Positions 26,446 through 34,654 are shown, counted from the stretch's first letter. The stretch: DNA of 36,659 bases from Anabaena sp. CRKS33 (GCA_001672075.1 LJOT01000010.1:1-36659), one strand, 5' to 3'. Notes: generated by a model not told the origin, from the sequence alone. Translations and numbers: made by a program.

Positions 26446-27027
26446 ATGATTTCTTTAATGGCAAGAATCCGACAAGAGCATCAGTCAATAGCTGGAAAAG
26501 TTGCTCAACTAGCTCTAGAGACTAATGAGTTCTTGTCCGTTACCACAGCACAAAGACAAGCTCAAGCTCAAAAACAAGCTCAAGAATTGCTAGACTTCCA
26601 CAAACAACTTGAAGCAACAACTGAGCAGTTCTTATCAGAAACAGCTAAAGCCAGACAAGCTCAAGCTCAAAAACAAGCTCAAGAATTGCTAGACTTCCAC
26701 AAACAACTTGAAGCAACAACTGAGCAGTTCTTGTCAGAAACAGCTAAAGCCAGATTTGCTCAAGCTCAAAAACAAGCTCAAGAATTGTTGGCATTCTATC
26801 AAGAACTTCAAGCAACAACTGAGCAGTTCTTGTCAGAAACAACTAAAGCCAGATTTGCTCAAGCTCAAAAACAAGCTCAAGAATTGCTAGACTTCCACAA
26901 ACAACTTGAAGCAACAACTGAGCAATTCTTATCAGAAACAGCTAAAGCCAGATTTGCTCAAGCTAAAGAACAAAAGGAATCTCTCCTTAAGTTCCGTCAG
27001 GATTTGTTTGTAAGTATCTTTGGTTAA
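26446..27027 (+). CDS. gvpC: Gas vesicle outer surface protein GvpC, five 33-residue repeats
   Basis: Binds the outside of the GvpA shell across the ribs and stiffens the vesicle. The ATG at 26446 (GGAGA at 26435-26439) gives 193 residues: an 18-residue N-terminus [18 protein letters not shown], five 33-residue repeats and a 10-residue end [10 protein letters not shown]. The length and repeat number equal those of A. flos-aquae GvpC as I recall. Repeats read [20 protein letters not shown]-type helices with [14 protein letters not shown] ends. The repeats lie at 26500-26598, 26599-26697, 26698-26796, 26797-26895 and 26896-26994. Adjacent DNA copies are nearly identical, so the array is prone to gain or loss. 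A longer frame opening at a TTG (26290) is ruled out by the known N-terminus. Confidence 0.96.
   Translation: MISLMARIRQEHQSIAGKVAQLALETNEFLSVTTAQRQAQAQKQAQELLDFHKQLEATTEQFLSETAKARQAQAQKQAQELLDFHKQLEATTEQFLSETAKARFAQAQKQAQELLAFYQELQATTEQFLSETTKARFAQAQKQAQELLDFHKQLEATTEQFLSETAKARFAQAKEQKESLLKFRQDLFVSIFG
26500..26994 (+). repeat. 99-bp tandem repeat array inside gvpC
   Basis: Five in-frame 99-bp units. Units 2 to 5 share a CACAAACAACTTGAAGCAAC-type start (unit 4 variant TATCAAGAACTT) and an AAAACAAGCTCAAGAATTG-type core. The last 45 bases of units 1 and 2 are identical. High DNA identity, including synonymous positions, means recent duplication or gene conversion rather than protein-level conservation alone. 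Confidence 0.9.
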
Positions 27028-27072
27028 TCTATACTCTCAATAATTATTTGAGAATAAGGTTACATAATAAAA

Positions 27073-27112
27073 CCCCCAATCTTACAGTTAAAAAACTGTT
27101 AAGATGAGGGGG
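27073..27112 (+). terminator. Long hairpin after gvpC
   Basis: CCCCC (27073-27077) pairs with GGGGG (27108-27112) and the interior CTTACAGTT pairs with AACTGTTAAG apart from one bulge, giving a tall stem with a small A-rich loop 45 bases after gvpC. No T-run follows. It probably marks the 3' end of gvpA-gvpC transcripts and protects the RNA. Confidence 0.6.
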
Positions 27113-27349
27113 TAGTTAATAAAATTCAACAACAACAAGTTTTGGTGTGAGTTAGGTAGTCTATATTTATACTGTGTTTTTTGTCCTAGTAAACAATTAG
27201 TTAGCATTAATGCTGATTCTATAAAAATAGGCATCCTAGCTCATCAAACCAATGATATGATATTAGCGCATAAATTTTAAAAAAGCATTATATCATTCTT
27301 TTTTTCCAGCAATCTTAATTTTCTCTTAACTGTTTACCATATTCAACTT
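27113..27349 (+). promoter_or_regulatory. gvpC-gvpN spacer with a second terminator-like hairpin
   Basis: This AT-rich stretch completes the 322-base gap before gvpN. AATGATAT (27251-27258) and ATATCATT (27290-27297) can pair and are followed by seven T residues, so a second terminator is possible, which would then require a gvpN promoter in the last 45 bases or read-through. No gene is visible. Confidence 0.35.
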
Positions 27350-28408
27350 ATGAGCATCACCAAAGTTAATCATAAAAGAGCCGTTCTTCGTCTTCGTCCG
27401 GGTCAGTTTGTAGTTACACCTGCTATTGAGCGAGTAGTAATTCGGGCGCTGCGTTATCTCAGATCAGGGTTTCCTATTCACCTTCGCGGACCTGCAGGGA
27501 CAGGAAAAACAACTTTGGGTATGCACTTGGCTAACTGTCTTGACAGACCAGTGATGTTACTGTTTGGAGATGACCAATTTAAAAGTTCCGATTTAATTGG
27601 TAGTGAATCCGGTTACACCCATAAAAAACTACTCGACAACTATATACACAGCGTTGTTAAGGTCGAGGATGAATTTAAGCAAAATTGGGTTGATTCCCGA
27701 TTGACTTTAGCTTGTCGTGAAGGTTTCACCTTAGTATATGATGAATTTAACCGTTCACGTCCTGAGGTTAATAACGTCCTACTATCAGCATTAGAAGAAA
27801 AAATTCTCAGTCTCCCTCCCAGCAGTAACCAACCAGAGTACCTGAGTGTTAATCCCCAATTTCGAGTGATTTTTACATCAAACCCAGAAGAATATTGCGG
27901 AGTTCACTCGACCCAAGATGCTTTAATGGATAGATTAGTTACCATTAATATGCCAGAGCCGGATGAGATCACTCAAACAGAAATATTAATTCAGAAAACA
28001 AACATAGGCCGAGAATCTGCTAACCTAATAGTTAGATTAGTTAAATCATTCCGTCTAGCCACCGGGGCAGAAAAAACTTCCGGTTTGCGGTCTTGTTTAA
28101 TGATTGCTAAAATCTGTGCGGATCATGATATTCCTGCTTCGACAGAAGACTTAGATTTCCGAGAAATTGCTATGGACATTCTTTTTAACCGCGCTCAGTT
28201 GTCTATTAGCGAATCCACTGATATTTTCATGGGGTTACTTGAGCAATTCTCAGCCGAAGAAATCAAGGTACTGAATGACACCCATTTCCCTACCGATGAA
28301 CTTTTGATTAACAATTCCCAGTTTACAACCCAAGAATTAGTTACTCAGCCAAATACAGAATTCGTAAACGATATTCCCCAGGAGTTACGCAAAACAGAAC
28401 AAAATTAG
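27350..28408 (+). CDS. gvpN: Gas vesicle AAA+ ATPase GvpN
   Basis: MoxR-type AAA+ ATPase needed for full-size gas vesicles, thought to remodel or insert shell components. 352 residues. The N-terminus leads to [15 protein letters not shown]. Walker A is GPAGTGKTT (about 47-55), then the [12 protein letters not shown] strand and the Walker [21 protein letters not shown] (about 129-148). [24 protein letters not shown] holds the sensor residues. The C-terminal tail after about residue 310 is polar and less conserved. The start ATG at 27350 has no clear ribosome binding site. It belongs to the run gvpA-C-N-J-K-F-G. Confidence 0.95.
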   Translation: MSITKVNHKRAVLRLRPGQFVVTPAIERVVIRALRYLRSGFPIHLRGPAGTGKTTLGMHLANCLDRPVMLLFGDDQFKSSDLIGSESGYTHKKLLDNYIHSVVKVEDEFKQNWVDSRLTLACREGFTLVYDEFNRSRPEVNNVLLSALEEKILSLPPSSNQPEYLSVNPQFRVIFTSNPEEYCGVHSTQDALMDRLVTINMPEPDEITQTEILIQKTNIGRESANLIVRLVKSFRLATGAEKTSGLRSCLMIAKICADHDIPASTEDLDFREIAMDILFNRAQLSISESTDIFMGLLEQFSAEEIKVLNDTHFPTDELLINNSQFTTQELVTQPNTEFVNDIPQELRKTEQN

Positions 28409-28539
28409 GGTGTTAACCTTACGCAAGAATAGGGTTTTCACTCATATCTTGTGTAGGTCCTGTTCCTTGTAAAAATTAAGCTTGCAACTACCTGGTTAAG
28501 CAAAAAGTGAAGGATGAACGGGAATTCAAAAAGCCTTAA

Positions 28540-28580
28540 ACATAGAGCGCGACATGAGCGTAAAAGCTCTATGTTCTTTG
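28540..28580 (+). terminator. Hairpin between gvpN and gvpJ
   Basis: ACATAGAGC (28540-28548) pairs with GCTCTATGT (28566-28574) around a 17-base loop, followed by TCTTTG. It lies in the 233-base gvpN-gvpJ gap, which otherwise holds a CTTACGCAAG stretch near 28420 and no gene. It may be a terminator, an attenuator or a dispersed palindrome. Confidence 0.45.
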
Positions 28581-28641
28581 CATAAAAGTTTTTAGCTTGC
28601 AAAGTCAATCGTGTTTATACCATTCAAGAGTTTAATCATTT

Positions 28642-29397
28642 GTGAATTCTAATCCAACACTGCCTACACGTCATCAAACAAACTCAAGTCGAACTATTAA
28701 TACATCTACCCAAGGTTCGACTTTAGCGGACATTCTCGAAAGGGTTTTAGATAAAGGGATTGTGATTGCTGGAGATATTTCTATATCTATCGCGTCCACC
28801 GAACTTATAAATATTCGGATTCGCTTGTTGATTTCCTCCGTGGATAAAGCCAAAGAAATGGGCATCAATTGGTGGGAAAACGATCCTTATCTCAGCGCTA
28901 AGGCTCAAGGTTTGGTTGCAGAAAATGAACAACTGCGGCATCGGTTAGAAACTCTAGAATCCAAACTAAATTTGCTAACATCTTCTAGTAGTGTCAAAGA
29001 GGAAATTCCCCTAGCAACAAACACTAAAGATGATTTTTATCAAGACAAGGAAGATAATCTATCACCTGAAGATAATGTATCACCTTTAGATGCACCGATT
29101 GAAGTTCTAGATTTTCAATCTCAAACCAGTCAAGAAGATTCATCATCTGTAGATACACAAGTGGAAATTATGGATCTCCAAGTTGAAGAGAATCAAGAAA
29201 CTCCATTATCTTTAAACCCAACCATAGAAATTACAGATTTTCAATCAGAAACTAGTGAAGAAACTTCACCGATAGATTTCCAAGTTGAAAGTAATCAAGA
29301 AACTCCATTATCTTTAAACCCAACCATAGAAATTACAGATTTTCAACCGGAAACTAGTGAAGAAACTTCACCGATAGAACCAACGATTGACCTTTAA
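28642..29397 (+). CDS. gvpJ: Gas vesicle protein GvpJ with a long repeat-bearing acidic tail
   Basis: GvpA-like minor shell or nucleation protein. 251 residues from a GTG start. Residues about 26-85 are the GvpA/GvpJ domain (STLADILERVLDKGIVIAGD, then SIASTELINIRIRLLISSV), followed by a KAKEMGINWWENDPYLS stretch and a coiled coil to about 115. The remainder, about 130 residues, is acidic and rich in Glu, Thr, Ser and Asp, a tail far longer than the GvpA-like domain needs. It contains a 34-residue tandem repeat (NQETPLSLNPTIEITDF repeated) from a 102-bp DNA duplication. Start codon is GTG; no ATG is available in frame before the domain. The tail may bind other Gvp proteins, by inference only. 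Confidence 0.93.
   Translation: MNSNPTLPTRHQTNSSRTINTSTQGSTLADILERVLDKGIVIAGDISISIASTELINIRIRLLISSVDKAKEMGINWWENDPYLSAKAQGLVAENEQLRHRLETLESKLNLLTSSSSVKEEIPLATNTKDDFYQDKEDNLSPEDNVSPLDAPIEVLDFQSQTSQEDSSSVDTQVEIMDLQVEENQETPLSLNPTIEITDFQSETSEETSPIDFQVESNQETPLSLNPTIEITDFQPETSEETSPIEPTIDL
29177..29380 (+). repeat. 102-bp tandem duplication inside the gvpJ tail
   Basis: Copy one (29177-29278) and copy two (29279-29380) differ at only a few bases, for example TCAGAA versus CCGGAA. Each encodes 34 residues in frame. The near-identity at silent sites means a recent duplication. Confidence 0.9.
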
Positions 29398-29519
29398 CCT
29401 CAACTTAAAATGTAGGAGTTATGAGTTATCCACATCTAACTTAATCACATCTGACACTTTTAAAACTTTAATAGTCAACTTGTACAAAGACATTTAAAAC
29501 TTTAGCTTGCATCATCAAA

Positions 29520-29987
29520 ATGCTTTCCACTCCAGCTGATAACTTCGATGAGTCACTGACTACCGTTTCTAAATCTAAGAATGAAGCAGGTTTAGCCCCT
29601 TTGCTTTTGACTGTATTAGAATTGCTACGTCAGTTGATGGAAGCTCAAGTAATTCGGCGTATGGAAGAGAATTTACTCAGTGAATCTGAATTAGAACGGG
29701 CAGCAGACAGTATTCAGAAGTTACAAGAACAAATATTACATTTGTGTGAAACTTTTGAAGTTGACCCAGCAGAGTTGAATATAAATTTGGGGGATTTTGG
29801 TACTCTTCTACCACAATCTGGCTCTTATTATCCAGGAGAAACTGGTAGTCGTCCTTCTGTACTCGAATTATTAGATCGGCTTTTAAATACAGGAGTTGTT
29901 CTAGACGGTGAGATAGATCTAGGTCTAGCTCAACTTGATCTTATTCACGCTAAATTACGATTAGTTCTGACATCAAAACCAATTTAA
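29520..29987 (+). CDS. gvpK: Gas vesicle protein GvpK
   Basis: Accessory protein essential for gas vesicle formation in several systems. 155 residues. GLAPLLLTVLELLRQLMEAQ and VIRRMEENLLSESELERAAD are typical of the GvpK family, as is LELLDRLLNTGVVLDGEIDLGLAQLDLI near the C-terminus. The family's middle part between these is polar. The ATG at 29520 fits the length. The 122-base gap after gvpJ shows no terminator. It sits between gvpJ and gvpF as in A. flos-aquae. Confidence 0.95.
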   Translation: MLSTPADNFDESLTTVSKSKNEAGLAPLLLTVLELLRQLMEAQVIRRMEENLLSESELERAADSIQKLQEQILHLCETFEVDPAELNINLGDFGTLLPQSGSYYPGETGSRPSVLELLDRLLNTGVVLDGEIDLGLAQLDLIHAKLRLVLTSKPI

Positions 29988-30047
29988 TACTAGTAATTTA
30001 CTGCTAGTTTATCAGTTCTAATTTTGGGTTTAATTTATTTAAAACTT

Positions 30048-30806
30048 ATGAACACAGATTTGGCTCATAAAAATTTTGGTCTTTATTTGTATGGCATTTT
30101 CCCAGACACAATTCCTGAAACTCTTGAGATTAAAGGATTGGATGGGAAATCTGTTCATAGCCAAGTAGTTGATGGGTTTACTTTTTTATATTCACAGGCC
30201 TGTCAAGAAAAATATTTGGCTTCTCGCCGTAATTTGTTAGCTCATGAAAGAGTTTTAGAACAAACAATGCATGAAGGTTTTCATGTTCTTTTGCCTTTGC
30301 GGTTTGGATTGGTTGTTAAAGATTGGGAAACAATCATGAGCCAACTAATTAATCCTCATAAAGAACAATTACATAAATTGTTTGAAAAATTGGCAGGACA
30401 AAGAGAAGTAAGCATTAAAATTCTCTGGGATGCTAAGGCTGAATTGCAAGCCATGATGGAGTCTAATCATGAGTTGAAGCAGCAACGCGACAACATGGAA
30501 GGTAAAAAGCTAAGTATGGAGGAAGTTATTCAAATAGGACAATTAATTGAAAGTAATTTGCAAGCCCGCAAACAAGCTGTAATTGAAGTCTTCACCAGAG
30601 ATCTAAATCCTTTAGCTCAAGAAATTGTAGTCAGTGACCCCATGACGGAAGAAATGATTTACAATGCAGCCTTTTTGATTCCCTGGGATAGCGAACCGCT
30701 TTTTAGCAAGCGCGTCGAGGAAATTGATCAAAAATTTGGTACGCGCTTACGTATTCGCTACAACAATTTTACCGCCCCTTATACATTTGCCCTGCTTGAT
30801 TCATAG
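30048..30806 (+). CDS. gvpF: Gas vesicle protein GvpF (GvpL/GvpF family)
   Basis: Accessory protein of the GvpL/GvpF family, thought to help nucleate or chaperone shell proteins. 252 residues from the ATG at 30048; a TTG at 30024 in the same frame would add eight residues and lacks a ribosome binding site. NFGLYLYGIFPDTI opens the family's N-terminal domain, and LPLRFGLVVKDWETI and the C-terminal RLRIRYNNFTAPYTFALLDS also belong to the family. The middle is helical. A second family member occurs at 31874. The gvpF stop is followed at once by the gvpG ribosome binding site. Confidence 0.93.
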   Translation: MNTDLAHKNFGLYLYGIFPDTIPETLEIKGLDGKSVHSQVVDGFTFLYSQACQEKYLASRRNLLAHERVLEQTMHEGFHVLLPLRFGLVVKDWETIMSQLINPHKEQLHKLFEKLAGQREVSIKILWDAKAELQAMMESNHELKQQRDNMEGKKLSMEEVIQIGQLIESNLQARKQAVIEVFTRDLNPLAQEIVVSDPMTEEMIYNAAFLIPWDSEPLFSKRVEEIDQKFGTRLRIRYNNFTAPYTFALLDS

Positions 30807-30817
30807 GAGTTATTACG

Positions 30818-31207
30818 ATGCTGACTCAACTTTTACTATTACCAATCATGGGTCCACTTAATGGAGTTGTCTGGATTGCAGAGCAAATCCAAGAACGGAC
30901 TAATACTGAATTTGATGCTCAAGAGAATTTGCATAAACAATTATTAAGTTTACAACTTTCTTTCGACATTGGCGAAATTTCTGAAGAGGATTTTGAGATT
31001 CAAGAAGAAGAGATTCTTTTAAAAATCCAAGCATTGGAAGAGGAAGCACGCTTGGAACTAGAAGCTGAACAAGAGGAAGCACGCTTGGAACTAGAAGCTG
31101 AACAAGAGCAAGCACGCTTGGAACTAGAAGCTGAACAAGACGAATTTGAAAATCAACCTCTGTTTACACCGACCATTGATACATACAAGCATCTTGTTAA
31201 ACTATAG
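30818..31207 (+). CDS. gvpG: Gas vesicle protein GvpG with an extra repeat region
   Basis: Small helical accessory protein. 129 residues. LLLLPIMGPLNGVVWIAEQI near the start and the following FDIGEISEEDFEIQEEEIL segment are the GvpG family hallmarks. The core of the family is about 80-90 residues; here it is extended by three 11-residue units of the type EARLELEAEQE (about residues 76-108) and then an FENQPLFTPTIDTYKH tail. The AGGAG site at 30805-30809 overlaps the gvpF stop, so translation is coupled. Confidence 0.9.
   Translation: MLTQLLLLPIMGPLNGVVWIAEQIQERTNTEFDAQENLHKQLLSLQLSFDIGEISEEDFEIQEEEILLKIQALEEEARLELEAEQEEARLELEAEQEQARLELEAEQDEFENQPLFTPTIDTYKHLVKL
31043..31141 (+). repeat. 33-bp repeat, three copies, inside gvpG
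   Basis: Units at 31043-31075, 31076-31108 and 31109-31141, nearly identical and in frame, each reading GAAGCACGCTTGGAACTAG at its start (the third begins CAAGC). They encode a charged helical heptad-like repeat and look recently amplified. Confidence 0.9.
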
Positions 31208-31330
31208 GTGACAGGAAATATCTCTCCCCCGCTGCCGGATTTAACCCTTTGAAGATACGGTAATTACGAATTGCGAATTATACTATAACTAGTACAATAT
31301 CCAAATAACGTTTAAGATCATCATAAAAAA

Positions 31331-31346
31331 ACCCGCATTAGCGGGT
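31331..31346 (-). terminator. Intrinsic terminator after the gvpV-like gene
   Basis: ACCCGC (31331-31336) and GCGGGT (31341-31346) form a short GC stem with loop ATTA. On the minus strand it is followed by a run of T residues (AAAAAA at 31325-31330 on the plus strand). It therefore fits the end of the minus-strand gene at 31399-31743. On the plus strand it has no T-run, so it would act weakly on gvpG transcripts. Confidence 0.75.
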
Positions 31347-31398
31347 AAATTATGGAATATCTGTTCAGATTTTGCCAAATTGATCAAGATTTCGGATA

Positions 31399-31743
31399 TT
31401 AATATTCAATCTCAAAAGTTTGGTAATTATTAGATTCAACAAATGTGTTTGCACTGACTATGTTTTGAGTAGCACTAGGCTGAGGTTGACGGAATTTCTT
31501 AATTGTTCTCTCTGTATCCTCTATCTGGCCATTAAGGATGTCCAAACGCTGTTGCAGTACAGTAGTACGTTCCTTGATGTAACATAGTTCTCTCTGAATA
31601 CGTTGCTTTTCCGTCACCATTTTATAAAGCTCTAATTGACTTGAAGCATCAGATTGATTTCTGGGCATCGTACTAACTTTAGCTCTGATAATACCGGGAT
31701 TGCGAACATTTCTCATGAGAAATACCTGAATATTTCCTAGCAT
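31399..31743 (-). CDS. gvpV: GvpV-like gas vesicle protein, opposite strand to the cluster
   Basis: 114 residues, helical, coiled-coil-rich. The core LELYKMVTEKQRIQRELCYI and the following KERTTVLQQRLDILNGQI is, as I recall, the GvpV type of small cyanobacterial protein next to gvpG, and the protein ends YQTFEIEY. No membrane helix. Its ATG at 31743 may be too far upstream; an inner ATG (residue 10) precedes the RNVRNPGIIRAKVST segment. It lies between gvpG and the second GvpL/F gene, as gvpV does in A. flos-aquae, but on the minus strand. A dedicated terminator lies at 31331-31346. The function within gas vesicle assembly is not known in detail. The family assignment rests on memory of position and motif. 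Confidence 0.65.
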   Translation of the reverse strand: MLGNIQVFLMRNVRNPGIIRAKVSTMPRNQSDASSQLELYKMVTEKQRIQRELCYIKERTTVLQQRLDILNGQIEDTERTIKKFRQPQPSATQNIVSANTFVESNNYQTFEIEY

Positions 31744-31873
31744 TATAACTAAGTTTTTGTTATTGTAAATCCCTAAATTATCCAGGTATAGATGAAAAAA
31801 TATATTCGGTATGGCAATGAATACGAATCTTAGGTAATTAATACCAGCAAATATTTTTATCTAGGTAAAATAT

Positions 31874-32554
31874 ATGGAATTAGAAAATTTCTACACTTAT
31901 GCTTTTTTAGAAATACCCAGATTTCCCTTGGTTTTACCACAAGGCGCTGCTAATCAAGTAATACTGATTAATGGATCGGGAATGTCGGCTATTGTCGAGC
32001 CAGGAATATCCTTAGAGTCATTTAAAAATAATGATCAAAAAATTATCCAGATGGCTTTATCTCATGATCGGGTAATTTGTGAACTTTTTCAACAGGTGAC
32101 AGTTTTACCCTTGCGTTTTGGAACTTGTTTTGCTTCCATCAACAACCTGCTAAATTATCTAGAATACCATAGACAAGAATATCAAGATAAACTAGAAAAA
32201 ATCAATGGTAAAATCGAATTTACTTTAAAATTAATCCCACGGACGATGGAAGAACCAGCAGCATTGGAAAAAGGAGGTAGGGATTATTTTTTAGCTAAAA
32301 AACAACGCTATCAAGATCAGAATAATTTTAGAATTGCTCAAGTTGCAGAAAAACAAAATCTGATTGATTCAATCACTAAAGTCAATCAATTACCACTTGT
32401 TATTCAGGAAAAAGAAGAAGAAGTAAATATTTACCTGTTAGTTAATTCTCAATATAAAACTTTACTTTTAGAACAATTTTTAAATTGGCAAAAAGCCTGT
32501 CCACGTTGGGATTTACTTTTGGGAGACTCTCTTCCTCCTTACCACTTTATTTAA
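31874..32554 (+). CDS. gvpW: Second GvpL/GvpF-family protein (gvpW position)
   Basis: 226 residues of the GvpL/GvpF family. The N-terminus reads YTYAFLEIPRFPLVLPQ, then TVLPLRFGTCFASI resembles the LPLRFG motif of GvpF. A helical middle and a C-terminal VNIYLLVNSQYK segment ending PRWDLLLGDSLPPYHF complete the family pattern (the end resembles the GPWPPYHF-like ending of GvpL/F). It is shorter than the first member (252). Its place after gvpV fits the gvpW position in Nostocales, though the symbol rests on recollection. It starts 131 bases from the minus-strand gvpV start, so a divergent promoter lies between them. Confidence 0.7.
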   Translation: MELENFYTYAFLEIPRFPLVLPQGAANQVILINGSGMSAIVEPGISLESFKNNDQKIIQMALSHDRVICELFQQVTVLPLRFGTCFASINNLLNYLEYHRQEYQDKLEKINGKIEFTLKLIPRTMEEPAALEKGGRDYFLAKKQRYQDQNNFRIAQVAEKQNLIDSITKVNQLPLVIQEKEEEVNIYLLVNSQYKTLLLEQFLNWQKACPRWDLLLGDSLPPYHFI

Positions 32555-32594
32555 TGATTATTTATTAGTCTTTTAGTGATTTATTAAGTTTATT

Positions 32595-34469
32595 ATGAAC
32601 CAGTACGACTCATTTCATCTAATCATGTTTAGTGGTAAGGGTGGAGTTGGCAAAACTACCACTTCTTGCACTTTTGCTCGTTATTGGGCAAAACAGTTCC
32701 CGGAAGAAACAATTTTGTTACTTTCTACAGATCCAGCACATTCTTTAGGAGATGTATTACTGACAGAAGTAAAAGATTATGCTTCACCATTACCAGATTT
32801 GCCTAATTTAAGTGTTCAATCCTTAAATGCTGAAAAACTGCTCTTAGAATTTAAGGACAAATATAGCCGGTATTTAGAAATACTGGTTGAGCGAGGAAGT
32901 CTAGCAGACGGACAAGATTTAGCTCCAGTTTGGGATTTGGACTGGCCTGGTTTAAATGAATTAATGGGATTACTAGAAATCCAACGTCTACTATCTGAAA
33001 AAAAAGTAGACCGCATAGTAGTTGATATGGCTCCTTCTGGTCATACCTTAAACCTATTGCGATTGGAAGATTTTTTAGATGTGATTTTAAACTCATTAGA
33101 GTTATTCCAAAAAAAGCATCAGGTGATCACAGAAACTTTGACCGGACATTATAGTCTTGATGAAGTTGATGACTTTTTAGCCGATCTGAAATTTCAATTA
33201 GCAGAAGGCAGACGACTGCTACAAGATGATCAATTTACAGGTTGTATAGTTGTCGCCGTTTCTGAACCTATGTGTTTTGCGGAAACTGAGCGATTTATCG
33301 CCAGTTTAAAAAAACTAAATGTTCCCTATGGAGGAATAGTAATAAATCGAATTATCAATGATTCATCCATAGATCCAGATCGCTATGCTGAACAGCAAAA
33401 CTTTATTAATAAATTCTTAGAAATTTCTGAAAATAAACCTGTTTTTACAGTACCACAACAGCAATTTGCACCATTAGGCGGGTTAGCATTAGATAATGTA
33501 GCAGGACAAATTCAAAATATTGATCACGTGGAACTCACTTGTCCACTACCAATTCAATGGCCGACTAAAATCCCGCCTAGCTTTACTGACTTTGTAGCCG
33601 AAGGCTGTCAATTGATTGTTGTTGGTGGCAAAGGAGGAGTTGGTAAGACCACAGTCTCAGCAGCCATGGCCTGGGCTTTTGCTAATCGTTATCCTGATCA
33701 AAAAATTCGCGTAATTTCCATAGATCCTGCTCATTCCTTGGGAGATGCTTTTGGTGAAAAATTAGGACATGAACCAAAATTATTAGCTCCTAATTTAACT
33801 GGACAGGAAATTAATGCCGAGAAAATATTAGATCAATTTCGTGCCGATTACCTATGGGAATTGGCGGACATGATTAGTGGTGAAGGAACAGAAGCAGACT
33901 CAACAATAAATATTGCCTATCTTCCAGAAGCTTGGCGACAAATTATGTCTCAAGCCTTACCAGGTATTGATGAAATGCTATCCCTAATCACCATTATGGA
34001 TTTATTAGACAGCAACGAGCAGGATTTGATTATTTTAGATACAGCACCCACAGGTCATCTTCTGCAATTTTTGGAAATGCCAACTGCATTAGGAGATTGG
34101 TTATCTTGGATATTTAAGCTGTGGATGAAATATCAGAATGTTCTGGGTCGGGTTGATTTCATTGGGCGGTTACGGAGTCTGCGCCAACAAGTTGTTAAAG
34201 CTCAAAAGAAATTAAAAGACCCAAAGCACACCCAATTTGTGGGTGTCATTCAGGCAGAAGCAGCAATTATAGCTGAACACATCCGCTTAACAGAATCTCT
34301 CAAAACTATAGGAATTCAACAGCGTTATGTGGTACAAAATCGCTACACTCAAGATGTAGACATTGAGAGCAGTTTGTTTTCACAGCAAACAATTATTCGC
34401 TTACCTAACTTACCCAGATCCGTCGAACCCATTGCCAGAATTAAAGCAGCCGCCAATCTTTTATTTTAA
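32595..34469 (+). CDS. ArsA/GET3-like tandem-domain ATPase in the gas vesicle region
   Basis: 624 residues, two complete ATPase halves of the ArsA/GET3/MinD-type SIMIBI class. P-loops: GKGGVGKTT at about 14-22 and again GGKGGVGKTT near 344-353. Switch-type motifs DMAPSGHTLNLL (about 144) and DTAPTGHLLQFL (about 482) follow the GET3 pattern. The STDPAHSLGD and SIDPAHSLGD motifs occur in both halves. There is no arsB, arsR or arsC gene near, and the cysteines seen do not clearly match the metal site of E. coli ArsA. GET3 delivers tail-anchored or hydrophobic proteins, so a chaperone role for hydrophobic Gvp proteins is a reasonable inference. It lies 40 bases after the second GvpL/F gene, same strand. 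Confidence 0.88.
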   Translation: MNQYDSFHLIMFSGKGGVGKTTTSCTFARYWAKQFPEETILLLSTDPAHSLGDVLLTEVKDYASPLPDLPNLSVQSLNAEKLLLEFKDKYSRYLEILVERGSLADGQDLAPVWDLDWPGLNELMGLLEIQRLLSEKKVDRIVVDMAPSGHTLNLLRLEDFLDVILNSLELFQKKHQVITETLTGHYSLDEVDDFLADLKFQLAEGRRLLQDDQFTGCIVVAVSEPMCFAETERFIASLKKLNVPYGGIVINRIINDSSIDPDRYAEQQNFINKFLEISENKPVFTVPQQQFAPLGGLALDNVAGQIQNIDHVELTCPLPIQWPTKIPPSFTDFVAEGCQLIVVGGKGGVGKTTVSAAMAWAFANRYPDQKIRVISIDPAHSLGDAFGEKLGHEPKLLAPNLTGQEINAEKILDQFRADYLWELADMISGEGTEADSTINIAYLPEAWRQIMSQALPGIDEMLSLITIMDLLDSNEQDLIILDTAPTGHLLQFLEMPTALGDWLSWIFKLWMKYQNVLGRVDFIGRLRSLRQQVVKAQKKLKDPKHTQFVGVIQAEAAIIAEHIRLTESLKTIGIQQRYVVQNRYTQDVDIESSLFSQQTIIRLPNLPRSVEPIARIKAAANLLF

Positions 34470-34654
34470 GTCTAGGACTTACCCATACGTCGTGGAATAA
34501 TTAATAAACCACGTTCACACAGGGTTCTGAGGGCATAGGCATTTAGAAAAAGAAGAAAAGGGGGTTTAGGGAAAGATATTTTGCGTAGGTCTTTAAGTGG
34601 ATAATATAGTTAAGAAAAAATGGTCTTTTTAAAGTCAATTTTTGGAGGCATGTG
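34470..34654 (+). promoter_or_regulatory. Leader of the Cdc48-like gene
   Basis: 182 bases between the ArsA-like gene and the AAA+ gene, with a TAGGACTTACCC stretch near 34476. The strong ribosome binding site TGGAGG (34643-34648) lies six bases before the ATG at 34655, which decides the start over the in-frame GTG at 34652. Confidence 0.55.

Noticed and set aside
26708-26890. Repeat-rich open frame in another frame of gvpC
   Set aside because: It is a frame-shifted reading of the gvpC repeat array with no independent signals.
32595-34469. Arsenite pump gene
   Set aside because: No ars genes nearby, metal-site cysteines not evident, and gas vesicle context instead; kept only as family similarity.
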